This document shows, piece after piece, positions 9,988-22,276 of a stretch of DNA of 64,000 nt. The notes beneath the pieces were generated by a model. It was given only the letters and a program-made list of their open reading frames with translations, had not been told where the DNA came from and ran no database searches. The translations under genes and the position numbers were made by a program. Every line of letters starts with the position of its first letter. Within the stretch, counting starts at the first letter, position 1. The DNA is taken from NCBI GenBank assembly GCA_001606155.1, contig LODT01000031.1, positions 620,001 to 684,000 on the forward strand, written 5' to 3'. Source of the DNA: Tieghemostelium lacteum (Eukaryota > Evosea > Eumycetozoa > Dictyosteliales > Raperosteliaceae).

Positions 9988-11089
9988 ATGACAGAGATTG
10001 TCAGTGATCATTCACATCACCATTCAGAATGGCATCACTATAACTATGATGTAGTACACTTTATATTATCATTCCTCTATTTAATATTGGCATTGTTTTG
10101 TCTCTATTCATTCCTAAAGAAACTAAGACAACAAAATAATTCAAATCAACAGATATTCTATCCATTATTATTTGTTGGTGTATTAAGTAGGTACAGAAAA
10201 GAAAGAAAGAGTTATAGAGGAATATTGGATATTTTTAGGAAATTGGGAAATTCGATTACTTTAGAGATCGAGATGGGATATATATTAATATATTGATATT
10301 TGATGATTTACTATAGTTAGAGCAGTTTTTATGTTTTTACAACCATTTGTAATGGAAGATGAACTTCAGTTACCAAATCAAGCCAATTTTATATTGAATT
10401 CATTACCATCATTTTTATTTTTTACAATTTATCTGATTGTTCTTTTCATTTGGGTAGAGATCTATTTGATCACATATGGAGCTACAACTACCACTATTAG
10501 AAGACTACCAATAATATTCAACTCACTGGTAGTTACAATGTTTGCAGCATTGGCTGTTTTATATATTTTGGATTTCACTTTATATCCACTGAAATACGAC
10601 AGTATCTCTGCAGAGATTACCAAACCAGAGATAATCATTGCTCTCTATGATTGCTGCTGTTTTATCACTGCCAGTGGTTTCTTTTTCTTCTTTGGAATTC
10701 GTCTAGTTTTCAAATTCAGAAAACAACAAAAGACACTAACTGAAGAAAAGAGACATATCATTGTAAAAAGAATTACTGGTCTTACCATTTTAATTGTATT
10801 ATGTTTCCTCATTAGAGCATCTATCACCCTCTATTCAATTTTCATAATGAATTTCATTTCAGGTGTATGTATTTAAATCTCTTCAAAAATATATATATTT
10901 TATTCTAACTTTTATTTAACTTTAAAATAGCAATGGTGGTGGTTTGATGGTGCTTATTTCTTTACATTGGAAATTGTTCCATTGTGGATTATGTTGTACC
11001 TTTTGACAATGGATAAGAACAGAAGAATCAAGTCACATGACTATTCAGGCGGTTCCTCTGAACACAGTTCTCTGATAAATTCATCTTAA
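9988..11089 (+). CDS. Seven-helix membrane protein, TOM1/THH1-GPR137 type
   Basis: Three exons (9988-10186, 10317-10864, 10931-11089) give 301 residues. Donors GTAGGT and GTATGT and both TAG acceptors keep frame. Hydrophobic helices occur at about residues 23-45, 58-80, 96-118, 130-150, 168-190, 210-232 and 238-258. The FVGVLIRAVFMFLQP join across intron 1 and the C-terminal EIVPLWIMLYLL match the tobamovirus-multiplication-protein-1-like family, whose animal relatives are GPR137 proteins of the lysosome. The N-terminus is His-rich, and the C-terminus is a short Ser-rich tail. Function in amoebae is not known; an endolysosomal location is a guess from the animal family. Confidence 0.8.
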
Positions 11090-11297
11090 GAATTTTAAGA
11101 TGAATTATCAAACAACAAAAAACTCAGCAGACATACTGAATACCCAAACAACCAAATAAGTTTAATCCTATTGTTTTACTATCTTTTGTAATATATATAC
11201 TTTTGTTTATATTTGTAAAATCAAAAAAAAAAGAAAAATCACATGTTTCCATTATCATAAATAAAAGTGAAAGGAGGGTATGTGAAATCAATCTTTT

Positions 11298-12422
11298 TTA
11301 ATCTTTTAGATATTGACCAAGTGGTGGTGCACTAGTTCTTTTTGCAGATCTAAGTATTGCTGAAGCCGACCGAGAATTCCATTCAATTTCCTCTGTTGTA
11401 GGCAACAGAGGTTGAGGAAATTCATCAATTTCAAAACTGGGTTTAAATTCATCGTGAGGATATTGAGGATACTCATCAATATCCATGAATTTAGATGGAG
11501 TACAAGTAGATTGAAGAAATTTCTTTACAATTCTATCTTCAATTGAATGAAAAGAAATAGTAACTAGATGACCGTTAGGTTCTAACACCAGTTCAGCTTC
11601 TTTCAGACCTTTTTCAATCTCTTGAATTTCATCGTTTACATACATTCTAATGGCACGAAAGATTCTTGATATACTCTTACTAGCTGCTGGATATGGAATC
11701 TGGCTCTCAATTATCTTTACAAGTTCAGATGTAGTCTGAATAGGTGCAATCTGACGAATTCTCAAAATTTCACGTGTAACCATTTTTGTGTGTTTTTCTT
11801 CCCCCAAAAAATAAAAAATATCTCGAAGTTCACTCTCGGAGAAGGAGTTGATAACTTGAAATGCTGTCAGTGAACTACTGGAATGGCTATTCATTCTCAT
11901 GTCTAGAGGGCCTTCTAACTCCTTCTTGAAGGAGAATCCTCTATGAGGACTATCAATTTGGTAACTTGAGCAACCATAGTCAAAAAGAATACCTGAGATT
12001 TTGAGATTATTTAACCTATTCTCACGTAATAGTGAACCAAGTTGACTAAACTGACCTGGAAGTGTAATCAGTCTATCAGAATACTGCTTTCTAAGATCTT
12101 TAGTCAAATCGAATACTTCAGGATCTCTATCGATCGCAATGACATAACAGCTTTTACAGCTTTCTAAAATGTTTCTAGTGTGACCTCCAAGACCAAAAGT
12201 GCAATCTACTATTATAGATCCAGGTTGTACTTTTAATCTCTGAAGCACTTCTCTGTACATTACAGGTTTGTGTATTTGGTAACTTGGATAATCATTTTTA
12301 CCCCCCAAAGTAGATGTAGAATAGAATCTATATGTAGAGTTCCATTGACATTGAACCCTATTCACCCAATACCTTATCATTGGAAGTTGACCCAGATGCA
12401 CTTTCGGATTCCAACCAACCAA
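11298..12422 (-). CDS. RsmH/MraW-type rRNA N4-cytidine methyltransferase, mitochondrial (METTL15-like)
   Basis: One exon, 374 residues. After an Arg/Ser-rich N-terminus of about 40 residues that looks like a mitochondrial targeting peptide, HKPVMYREVL opens the RsmH domain. The AdoMet-binding motif is VDCTFGLGGHT (72-82). GILFDYGCSSYQID, HRGFSF and DMRMN segments follow, and ISFHSIEDRIVKKF near the C-terminus is diagnostic. Bacterial RsmH and mitochondrial METTL15 methylate the equivalent cytidine in the small-subunit rRNA decoding centre. Length is close to METTL15. The gene is divergent from the SR protein gene with 244 bases between starts. Confidence 0.9.
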   Translation of the reverse strand: MVGWNPKVHLGQLPMIRYWVNRVQCQWNSTYRFYSTSTLGGKNDYPSYQIHKPVMYREVLQRLKVQPGSIIVDCTFGLGGHTRNILESCKSCYVIAIDRDPEVFDLTKDLRKQYSDRLITLPGQFSQLGSLLRENRLNNLKISGILFDYGCSSYQIDSPHRGFSFKKELEGPLDMRMNSHSSSSLTAFQVINSFSESELRDIFYFLGEEKHTKMVTREILRIRQIAPIQTTSELVKIIESQIPYPAASKSISRIFRAIRMYVNDEIQEIEKGLKEAELVLEPNGHLVTISFHSIEDRIVKKFLQSTCTPSKFMDIDEYPQYPHDEFKPSFEIDEFPQPLLPTTEEIEWNSRSASAILRSAKRTSAPPLGQYLKD

Positions 12423-12666
12423 ATTTAAAAAAAAAATTAATAATTTTTTTATTTCACTTTCTCTCTATCTCCTTGAGAACTTTGTTGATTAGAAACAATA
12501 ATAATTTCATTTTATTCTAAACACAAAGAATCAATTACCTACAAATTAACATACACCCGATTATGAAACATTGATCTCCAGAAATACACATTAACTTTTT
12601 AAGAAAAACATATATTTATATATACAGTAAGAAGAAGATATTGTATTACCTCATATTAAAAACCCA

Positions 12667-13748
12667 ATGGCTATACCTTCATCAAAGTTATTTATACATG
12701 GAATTCCAGTAAACTTTACAGAACAAGAACTATTTGACCTCTTTACAAAATTTGGTAAAATTATAAGTCATTCATGTAAGACAAACTATGCATTCATTGT
12801 AAGTACACTCAATTTACAAGTAGATTGATGAAATTGAATTCTAATTATTATAATATTTAGGAATATGCAACTAAATATCAAGCTGAAGAGGCAATTAAAC
12901 AATTGAATGGAACATCATATAAAAACAGAACACTATCTATAGATTACTCATTGAATAAGAACACAAGCCAGAGAAACGAAAGATATTATAATACCATGTA
13001 TTCGTATCCTGCACCAAACAATAGCAATCAACCAAAAATGCCTAGATTGTTTGTTGGAGGTTATCATAATGAAACATTAGAAAGTGAGATTTCAGATTAC
13101 TTTGCAAAACCAGGCAACCTTTTGAAATGTCATTTTCTACAAGGTAAAGGATTTTGCTTTATTGAATATGAGTCAATAGAAGATTCTGAACGTGTAATCA
13201 ATCTCTACAATAGTACAGATTTCAATGGAAGAAAACTTGTAGTAAATTATGCATTTCAAAAACCTGAAAACATTGATTTTAGAAATAAGTAAATATCATA
13301 TATCCTATTTTAAAATATTTTATTTTTACTATATATTAATTATCATTTATTCATTAGATCAAGTCAATCACCAACTAGACAAAGATTAAGATCTAGTAAG
13401 TATATAACTCAATATATATATTCTATATGATTACTAATAAATGTATATAAAGGATCAAGATCACCAAATGGAACAAATAACAATAATAATAGAACATTTA
13501 AGAGATTTAAGTCACATAATAATTTTAATCAAAGTAGTTCTAGATCCAGATCTAGATCTAGAAATGGTGGTAATCAAAGAGGTAGATCAAAGTCAAGATC
13601 GAGATCAAGATCACCCAATGATAATGGAAACTATTTTAATAGCAACAATAATAATAATAGAGATTCAAATAGTTATAGAGATAGATCTAGAAGTAACTCA
13701 TTTGATAGAAAATATGTTCCAAATAATAATCAACTAAAAAACAGATTC

Positions 13749-13787
<39 letters not shown>

Positions 13788-15677
13788 TATAATAATAAGA
13801 ATCTATCAAATAGTTATGATGGATATCGCAGTAGATCACGTTCAAAAACTCCACCATATGGTGGGTCAGGATTGAAAAAGACCAATTCTAATCTGGGGTC
13901 TCAACAAGTACAGTCTACTAATAGTTCTAGAAATAATACATCAACTAGTATGATGTCTTCTCCAAATGATAACTCTATAAACCCTATAAAGAAATCAACA
14001 TCATCGATATCATCTAATACTCCAGTTGTTGCAGTATCAGAAGAATATGATCCATTGAAAGTTGACCTATCATTTGAGTATCACAATCTTTCTCAACAGT
14101 TAACCAATGTAATGAATAACAGTAACCCAATGATGATGTCTTCAAATACACAACCAAACGCATCACAAACTACCGATGGTTCCATATACAATGTAAACAA
14201 CACCTCAATGATTTCTCAGCTGGGTCATATGAACACAAATCCTACTATCTATCAAATTCCACAAATGCCTCAAATTCCACCACAAATTCCACCTCATATA
14301 CCGCCACAGATTGCACAAATGATCAGTAGCACCACCAATCAAAATCCAATAGTTTCTGAACCCTATTCACCGTCTACTGAACCCTCTCAATATGATATGG
14401 ATGATATGGACACCTTCTCCACCACTACTACTGAAAATTTCAAACAATCATTTAGTCCTCAACCTATATCAATCATTCAAGAAACTGAACCTAAAATTAA
14501 ATCTGAACCTCATACAGACTCAGATACCTATCATATTGAAGATCACTCTCATACAACTATTCAAAATCAATCACCATCCTCATCAAGTAGTACACCAAAC
14601 AACTCAACACTAGTACAACCAACAACATCAATTACTAACTCAAACTCACCAATCTCTATCAAAACTGAACCTAACAGCATACAAAGTAAATCCTCTCTAG
14701 AAGACAACACTTCTCAAAGAGAAATTACTAAATCATCTACCTCTAGTACTACCACCTCTTCAACCATCACTAACAACAACAATAATAATAATTTTAATAT
14801 TGATATTTATAATGAATTAAAATCAATTAAAGATAGCTTTACTAAAGGAATTTTTAATGTTATACATGAAATTCAAAAGAGGGATGGTAGTAATAAGGCA
14901 GAGTTAAAGAAAAAGGAAATTGAGTCACTAAAAAATGAAGTTTATGTTTTGAAAAAGGAATTATTGGGTAAACATGATTACCTCTATAAAAAGAATGAAT
15001 CTGAAGTTGATAAAAGATTTACAGCGCTGGACAAGAGAATAAATGATGAGATTCTAAAGAAGATTAATAATGTGGAATCGAATCAAAATCACATTATTGA
15101 TCATTTTACAACATCATTGGACAGCATTCAAAATCAAGTGGTTACATTCAAGACTGATTTAATGTCGATGCGAAATGAAATTCGTATGAATGACAATCTG
15201 ATTAGAGAGGCCAATAACTCTATATCCTATAAATTAGATCAGACTCTGGTTGAACTAAAGAATAGCTACAATAACACGGTCAATTATAATCATTCCAGTA
15301 ATGAAAAACTGAATAAGCTCTATGAGCTGTTTAGTAAGGTCTCTGAAGACCTTGTCAATGTACAGTCCATACAAAAACAGCTACAAGATCAATTACAACA
15401 GTCTACCAACACTTCCAACCAATCCAATAACAATCCAATGGGTAGTTTTATGAAGAAACTCTATCCTATCGATGCTCTCCAAAATAAGATTTTTAATTTG
15501 GAAACTAAAATTGAAGATGTAGAAGAGAACCTCTCTCAAAAACTTCAAGAGATAAAAGATGAAATTTGTTCACAAATACAAACAACCAATACACAACATC
15601 AAATTACATCTATCCAAGTAGAAGATAAAAAACCACCACCTACAATAATCTTTAGAAGCAGTACAAGAAAGAAATAG
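12667..15677 (+). CDS. SR-type RNA-binding protein with long Q/N-rich and coiled-coil C-terminus
   Basis: Four exons (12667-12798, 12861-13288, 13358-13395, 13453-15677) join in frame to 940 residues. RRM1 covers residues 1-75 (KLFIHGIPVNFTEQEL start; the first intron cuts it) and RRM2 about 106-178 (RLFVGG, GFCFIEY). An Arg-Ser region follows (SRSRSRSR runs, about 195-330), then an (AAT)n-coded Asn run, then Ser/Thr/Pro/Gln-rich sequence, and finally a coiled-coil region of about 280 residues. Two RRMs plus RS fit a splicing factor. The 600-residue tail is not seen in usual SR proteins; no stop codon separates the parts, so either this is a real fusion or an undetected splice splits two genes. 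Confidence 0.75.
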
Positions 15678-15944
15678 AAATCTCTTACACATTCATTCTA
15701 AATATATACTCAAAACAATCCTTTGTTTTTTAAAAAAAAATAATAAAACTTGTAGATTTCTTGTTTTTTGATCTCTTGATTCCTCGTTTTTTTTAAATTT
15801 CAAAAAAAAATTAAATAACGAAAGAATTCATCGTTTTTTTGCTAAAATTTTTTTTTATTCGTTTCTGTGCCCTTTATTACTTTTTTTTTTTTACACCTAA
15901 GATTTTTTAATCCATTTAGATGGTTAATTGATACTGTAGAAGAA

Positions 15945-18900
15945 ATGGTTTCAAATGTTAAAGTAAACAATAAAAACAATAATAATAATAAGAAAGACAA
16001 AGAAGAAAAAGTAAAGAAATCAGAGAAATCACAAATACAAAGGGATGACGATCAAGAAATGACAGAAAAAAGTATCAATACAGAGGTTGTCAATGGTGTA
16101 GTGGAACCCATTGATGATATTGATTTGGAAATTAAGGCAAAAGAGGATCTTTTAAAATGTTTCTATGATATAACTTCAATGGAAAATGAAACTAGACTTA
16201 AAGCCATCACATTTTTAATTACAACTCTACAACAATTACAATTAAAGTTTAAACCTGAGGATCATAAAGATATTTCTAGATATGGTATGTGTGTTATAGT
16301 TTCAATGAAATTTTTATAAATTATTATAAAGATTGGTTGAACCAACCCCCCATCTCACCACTTACACCACCTATTTTCATTTTATAAACAGTTCCTAAAG
16401 TTATTGAAAAGAGTAAAATTAAAAATTTTAAAGAAGCATTTACACCAGAGTTAAATTATTCATTAAAGAGATTGGTAGTGGGTCTGGCAAGTACCAGAGA
16501 CAGTGCAAGATTTGGATTTTCATTGGCACTATCAGAGATATTACATACATTTAAATTTATAGAATTACCTTGGTTTTTTGAATACTTGGTACAACATATG
16601 GATCTCAATGGTAAAGATTTCACTGAAAAAGAGTCACATTTTGGTAGACTTTTTGGTATTATGGCAATCATTAGATCAAATAGATTAGGTGAACATGAAA
16701 TTGTACAATTGCAACCAACCAAATCTATCAATTATAATTATAATCATCCTGAATCTGAAAATCTTATAGAATGTCTAGTTGAACAGATAATTTACATTTC
16801 CAAAAAGAGACTACAATATACTGAACTTTCCTATGAAATTCTCACCTCTCTCCTTGACCAACAATCCGATAAGGATTTCGAAAAACTTTGGCAGTTTGTA
16901 AAGACCCTAGTTCCAAAATCACCAGAAGAATATACCCCTGATCTTTTAGCTTTATTATTTTCAATTTCAAAAAAACAAAAAGTAACTAGTTACCCACCAC
17001 TCTATATATAGTTTTTCAATGAAATGTTAACATTTTCATACTAATATTTCTATTTTTAATTATTTAGCAATTCAATGTTACAAAATATACAACAGGTTGG
17101 AATCATCAATCTACATTGAACAAATTAAATATAAATTTATTAAAGAAGGTCTATATGGAATCTAGTAAGAGTCATCCTAGATTACATAAAGTTTGGAAAT
17201 TGACTATTGAAATGCTATTGGCTGGTGAGAAAGATTCCATAAGTATAAGTGAATTTTGGAAGGTGGTTGTTGAGGATTCTCTATTAAAATCCAGTGCTAA
17301 TAGAAAGTATTTAGGATTACAACTATTTGAAGTACTTTTACCATTGGTTAAACCTGATATCATTAAAGATATCTTTTCAGATTCCACTAAATTTTCATTG
17401 AGTGAATCTTTGAAACCTTCAAGTCCACTACACGAAATTGGTATTCAGGCATTCCAAGTCATTCCAAAGACTGCTGAAATCTCTCAACAACATCGTTTGG
17501 CATTGATTTTGTTTTTCAGTACTGAAGGAAACGAATCTTTTGATCATCAGATTTGCATTGATGTTCTAAATGAGTTAGTCAAAGGTGCCGATGAAGAGAC
17601 TCTTCAACTCTACCTCAACAGTCTCTATTCTATATTCTATGATCAGGAAAACACTAAATCCATTGTAACCAATGACCAAGAGGACTTGGAAGAAGATGAA
17701 CCAATGCCAGATGTCTTTGATCAAGAAGACACTGAAAAACAAGTAAATAGCCATAGAATTTGGGTACTCACTCAGATTTCATTCATCACCAAAGAACTAG
17801 CCAAAAAACATCAAATGTTAGTTAAATTGGAAGGAACTATTCTGAATCTATTGAAATTCTTGTTCTTCCACTCCTACTTCACAACTAGTCCATCTAATCA
17901 ACCTGAAACCAAAACAAAAGACAAAAAGAAACCAACAGGTAAAGTTGATAAATTTATAGAATCACTATACAGTAAGAAACCAGTACCAGAGATTTCTCAA
18001 TTGGTTCGTGACAGTTGTTACAGTCGTTTTTGTTTGGTTATGGAAGAGTTATCATTCATCTCACTTCAAGATGCCTCAAAAGGCACTTTGGATGGTACTA
18101 TGAGCAATGGTGATTTCTGGGCTTCAAAATTGGTTAGTTTCCTATTGGATGCTATCACCACACCAGAGTCTACTTCACCAAGACCTGTATTGGCTACATT
18201 TGTTGCACAGGGTTCTAAACCTTTGGAAAAACTTCAGAAAGCTATTGCACCAATTCAGTCTCTTGAGAATGCCACCAATCAACAAAGAGGTTTTGAATTG
18301 TTATTCTTGCATATTGCATTGCAATATCTTGCTGATCCATTGGAGATCTCTGAAGTAATTTCTGATCTTTTGATGGCTTATGAAGAGTTAACTAATCCAA
18401 AGAAAAAGACAACTGCTACTAAAAAGAAGGGATCAAAACAAGAAGAAGAACCAGAGAAACCTGCACCATTCATGGTTATTTTAGATATTCTCATCTCTCT
18501 TTTGGATAGACCATCACATTTCCTGAGAACTATAATCAAACAGATTTTCAGTATATTCTCAGAGACTGTTTCATTCCCAGTACTAGAACATATTATATCC
18601 ATGATTAAAGCACCAACTGAAGAACTTTTCCATGAAGATGAAATGGAAGATGTAAATGATGACGAGTTTCAACCAATTGAAAAAGAAAATGAAGAGGATG
18701 ATGATGAAGAAGAAGATGATGAAGATGACGAAGAAGATGATGACTCTGACGATGATGATGATACAGTTAATCCTGAATTAGTTGCCAAGTTAAAGAGTAA
18801 ATTAGGTGATCATTTAATTGATAGTGATGATGAAGATGTTTTAGAGCCAACAGCAGAACAAGCAAAGAATTTGGATAATTTCCTCTCTGAAATATTCAAA

Positions 18901-20352
18901 GGTAAAAAAGACAAAAAACCATCTACCTACCAAGACGTAAAATCCAAGACTATCAATCTAAAGATTCGTTTGATAGATCTATTGGAAACCTACATCAAGA
19001 AGTTCACCATAAAACCAAATGAACACTTATTTAGAATGATACCATTGATGATTGATGCCTGTCAAGTTGATGAACCATCCATTTCCAATAGATTCATTAG
19101 TTTGTTTAAAAATAGATTTTCTCAAATTAGATCTGCCTCTTCTGACAGTACATTGAAATCAGAGGAACTTAATAAGATGGCAGAAACCTTATTTGATAAT
19201 CTACTGTTATCCACCCAATCTAAACCAAAGACTCCAGAAACCTCCAATAACAACAAAGACGATAAAGATAAATCCAAAAAGAGAAAACATCAACAAATGG
19301 TTGACCCAGAAACTCTTACAGCTGCAGAAAAGAATCCATTCTATTACTTGCTATCTGGTCATGCCTTGTATATGGTCATTCGTGTACTGATGTCATTGAA
19401 ATCCACTGAACCTGTATCTACAACTACCAACGGTACCAAAAAGAAATCTAGTAAATCATCCAAAGAAGTAACATCAGCTCCTCAAACTGCATTTGGTGGT
19501 ATTAATATGACCATCTTTATGAATAAGATGAATTTGATGTTGGACCATTTATTGGACAGAAGTAATATAGTACCAACTACATTCTTTACAGAGTTTACTC
19601 AAAGATTCCCAATGCTAGTTTGGTTATCCATTAGTAAACTAATAGAACTATTAGATAATGTACAAAACGATTTCAGTCTAAAGAAACTATTAGATTTTAT
19701 TGGTAACTTGCTAAAGAAAAAAGACCAATCCAGCACTGAAAAACTACAAGAAGTCTATCCAGAAATATTCCGTGTTGCCATTAAACTATTACCAAAAGCC
19801 AATAAATTCAAACCAGCCACCGTCATTCAGTTATTGAATACACTGATTCTAGTCATCTCCAATGTAGGTCTATCAGCAGAGAAAATTCACGATGCTATCC
19901 CTGCAAAAGAACTTGAAGAACAGTTACTGGCTCTATGTCAAAACTCAGAGAAACAAGCTAATCGTGAACTCTCAAAGAGAATACTAAAGAGTTTGGGAAT
20001 GGAAGATAATAAATTGTCACAAATGGAGAAAATGAAACGTCAAGAAAAAGAAAGTAAAAAAGATAAACAACAAAAATCAAAGAAGGCACATAGCGATCAA
20101 CTGAAGAAATCCACCAAAGAATCTATTGAAAAATCAAAAGCTGAAAGAAAATCACGTACAACCTCTACAAAGGTAGAGAATAAAATCAAATCAAGACCTA
20201 AAAAGAAAGATGATGAGCCTGAGGATGCTCTATCTGCAATCACAGATGATGATTACCATCAGGACAAAGATGATAACCCACAACCAAAAAAGAAATTTAA
20301 GTCTTCCTCTGCTCACGATAGTAAAAGTACTACTATATCAAAGAAAAAATAA
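15945..20352 (+). CDS. Pol5/MYBBP1A nucleolar protein (DNA polymerase phi family)
   Basis: Three exons (15945-16284, 16392-16981, 17068-20352) give 1,404 residues; the splice sites GTATGT, GTAACT, CAG and TAG keep frame. The signature LNYSLKRLVVGLASTRDSAR followed by GFSLALSEIL is the hallmark of the Pol5/MYBBP1A family, an ARM/HEAT-like scaffold despite the old polymerase name. A dense Asp/Glu run at about residues 834-880 and a Lys-rich tail from about 1300 are typical nucleolar features. The yeast member is needed for rRNA synthesis and 60S assembly; the animal member binds transcription factors. The start is the first ATG before the Lys/Asn-rich leader; no upstream exon was seen. Confidence 0.9.
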
Positions 20353-20400
20353 TAAAACAAAACCCCTAATTATATATAAAAACTATTACAATATATTATA

Positions 20401-22158
20401 CTATATTTCAAAGAAATTTCTTATGAGGTTATCTCTGAGAAGTGCATTGACATTAGAGTTGTCTAAAGACAATATCAAAGTGTGAAGGTGTTGATGTTTT
20501 TTAATAACCTGATTGAATTGATTTTGTTGTTGGGGATTTAAATTGAATTGATAGATTTGGAAAAATGATGATCTTTTGGAATAGAATAGTGGTGTTGGAA
20601 TTTGAATTACTGATAAATGTATCTGTATATCAATGAATTTAATCAAATCTTGAAGATAATCATCAATAAGATCTTCAAATTTACAATTTTGGTAGTCTTC
20701 ATAGTGATAGTCGGTGAATTGTGATTGAATTTGTAGACTCTTTAATACTGAGCAAAGAGGTTTTAGTTTAACATATTCCGATAATTTAAAACCATCAATG
20801 AGCCTGATGGTTAAATCTTGTAGTGTTGGATGTGGAGTCTCTAGAAAGGTCTGTAATGCATTATATCTAACCATTGGTTTTAGTTTAAGTTGTGTTATGA
20901 TATGGTTTTTAGGTATTGCATTTAACAGAATTTTCTCAGTAGACCCACCAGTATTACCATAATCATAAATCTCTAGTCTAGTTAAATGTTTTGGATTCAT
21001 TTCAATGTAGTCAATAATTGTGTTACATATATTTAGGTCACAGTACACTGAAAGACTCTGTAGATTTACATGATTACTAAGCAAACGAAGAGGATTAAAT
21101 TCCAAAAGTGGTGATCTTAACTTACTATTTTCAATTTTAGTTATTCCAGAATCACCAAACCAGAAATCCAGTATAGTTTGGTCACTGACAAATTGAATTG
21201 TCTTATTTCGAATAGATTCATTATAGTTTTGGTAAAACTTTACATTGAAAATGTATAAAGTTCTCAATACTTGGTTGTGGTTTAGAAGCTCAATAATACT
21301 AAGAGCAGGTACCATATCAGCTCCCATTTTAATAGAGAGGTAATTTATAGACTCTTGCTTATTCAGAGCACCCATTAGAATTTTTATATATTCTTTAGGA
21401 TTATTGTTATTGGATGCACTGATGTTATCAATAACCAGTTTCTGAAGACATTTTGTTCTGCTGAGAAACTCTATAAAACTTTGAATATCAATTTGAAGGT
21501 TTTCAAGCTTCAGTGTTTTTAGGTTTATAAATTGTGGAAGATAATTGATATTCTTTAGAGACATTTCATTATGGGTCATATTCATTATGGTGATCTTTGT
21601 CATATTCGAAGTGTTTGTCAGTTCTTTTGACAGTTTATAAATGTTTTTAGTATCCAAAATAATAGGGAGATTGTTCAAGTAGGAGTAATTTAATCGAAAT
21701 TTCAGTGATGATAACTTTGGAAACTGATACCCTTTCAATAATTTACTAATAGAAATACAATCTGCATTGGGGTGTGATATATTTAGTGATCTAGTATTAT
21801 AAAATGCCTGTGATAGTTGTTTGATAACTGCCTGTATTTGCTCAAAATAACAATCTAATAGAACACTGTTATCTATTGACTTGGTCATTTTGGTGTAGAA
21901 ACTGTATGTCTTTAAATCTCTTGCCTCCTGTAAACATATTTTTGGTAATTTTATTCCAATATCACCTTTTATAATGTTTAACCAATCTTTACACACTAAT
22001 CTAATCTTTTGAATACTCTGCAATTGATAGAGTAAGATATCAAGGTTTATTACTCCCAATGTCATTTCATTATATTTATAGTGGAATATAAAATTTAAAT
22101 AAATTCTTAATATATCTTTAAATAAGTAATTTGGTAAGACTGATAACATGTTCACCAA
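20401..22158 (-). CDS. F-box-like leucine-rich protein, tandem copy 1
   Basis: One exon of 585 residues. The first 60 residues have the pattern LPNYLFKDILRIYL then YQLQSIQKIRLVCKDWL, an F-box-like helix set seen in dictyostelid expansions. The rest is irregular leucine-rich repeats. The C-terminus LSLDNSNVNALLRDNLIRNF is shared with the two genes upstream on the same strand. F-box proteins choose substrates for SCF ubiquitin ligases, but Skp1 binding is not proven by this sequence. By alignment with copy 2 the start may be Met4 (MLSVLPNYL). The 3' end is only 48 bases from the convergent Pol5 stop. Confidence 0.8.
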   Translation of the reverse strand: MVNMLSVLPNYLFKDILRIYLNFIFHYKYNEMTLGVINLDILLYQLQSIQKIRLVCKDWLNIIKGDIGIKLPKICLQEARDLKTYSFYTKMTKSIDNSVLLDCYFEQIQAVIKQLSQAFYNTRSLNISHPNADCISISKLLKGYQFPKLSSLKFRLNYSYLNNLPIILDTKNIYKLSKELTNTSNMTKITIMNMTHNEMSLKNINYLPQFINLKTLKLENLQIDIQSFIEFLSRTKCLQKLVIDNISASNNNNPKEYIKILMGALNKQESINYLSIKMGADMVPALSIIELLNHNQVLRTLYIFNVKFYQNYNESIRNKTIQFVSDQTILDFWFGDSGITKIENSKLRSPLLEFNPLRLLSNHVNLQSLSVYCDLNICNTIIDYIEMNPKHLTRLEIYDYGNTGGSTEKILLNAIPKNHIITQLKLKPMVRYNALQTFLETPHPTLQDLTIRLIDGFKLSEYVKLKPLCSVLKSLQIQSQFTDYHYEDYQNCKFEDLIDDYLQDLIKFIDIQIHLSVIQIPTPLFYSKRSSFFQIYQFNLNPQQQNQFNQVIKKHQHLHTLILSLDNSNVNALLRDNLIRNFFEI

Positions 22159-22276
22159 AAAATAAAAATAAAAATCAATTCTCAGATAAAATCATCTACC
22201 CAAGCAGACAAATAAAATAAGATTAATAAAATACAAATGGATTTTTATTATTACTTTAACCAACATGGTCTCAGAT

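Noticed and set aside
9823-10011. 62-codon minus-strand open frame in the MSH5/TOM1-like gap
   Set aside because: It overlaps the start of the well-supported plus-strand gene and has no recognisable motif.
13746-13790. (AAT)n microsatellite
   Set aside because: It codes for an Asn run within the SR protein, common in this lineage, so not a separate element.
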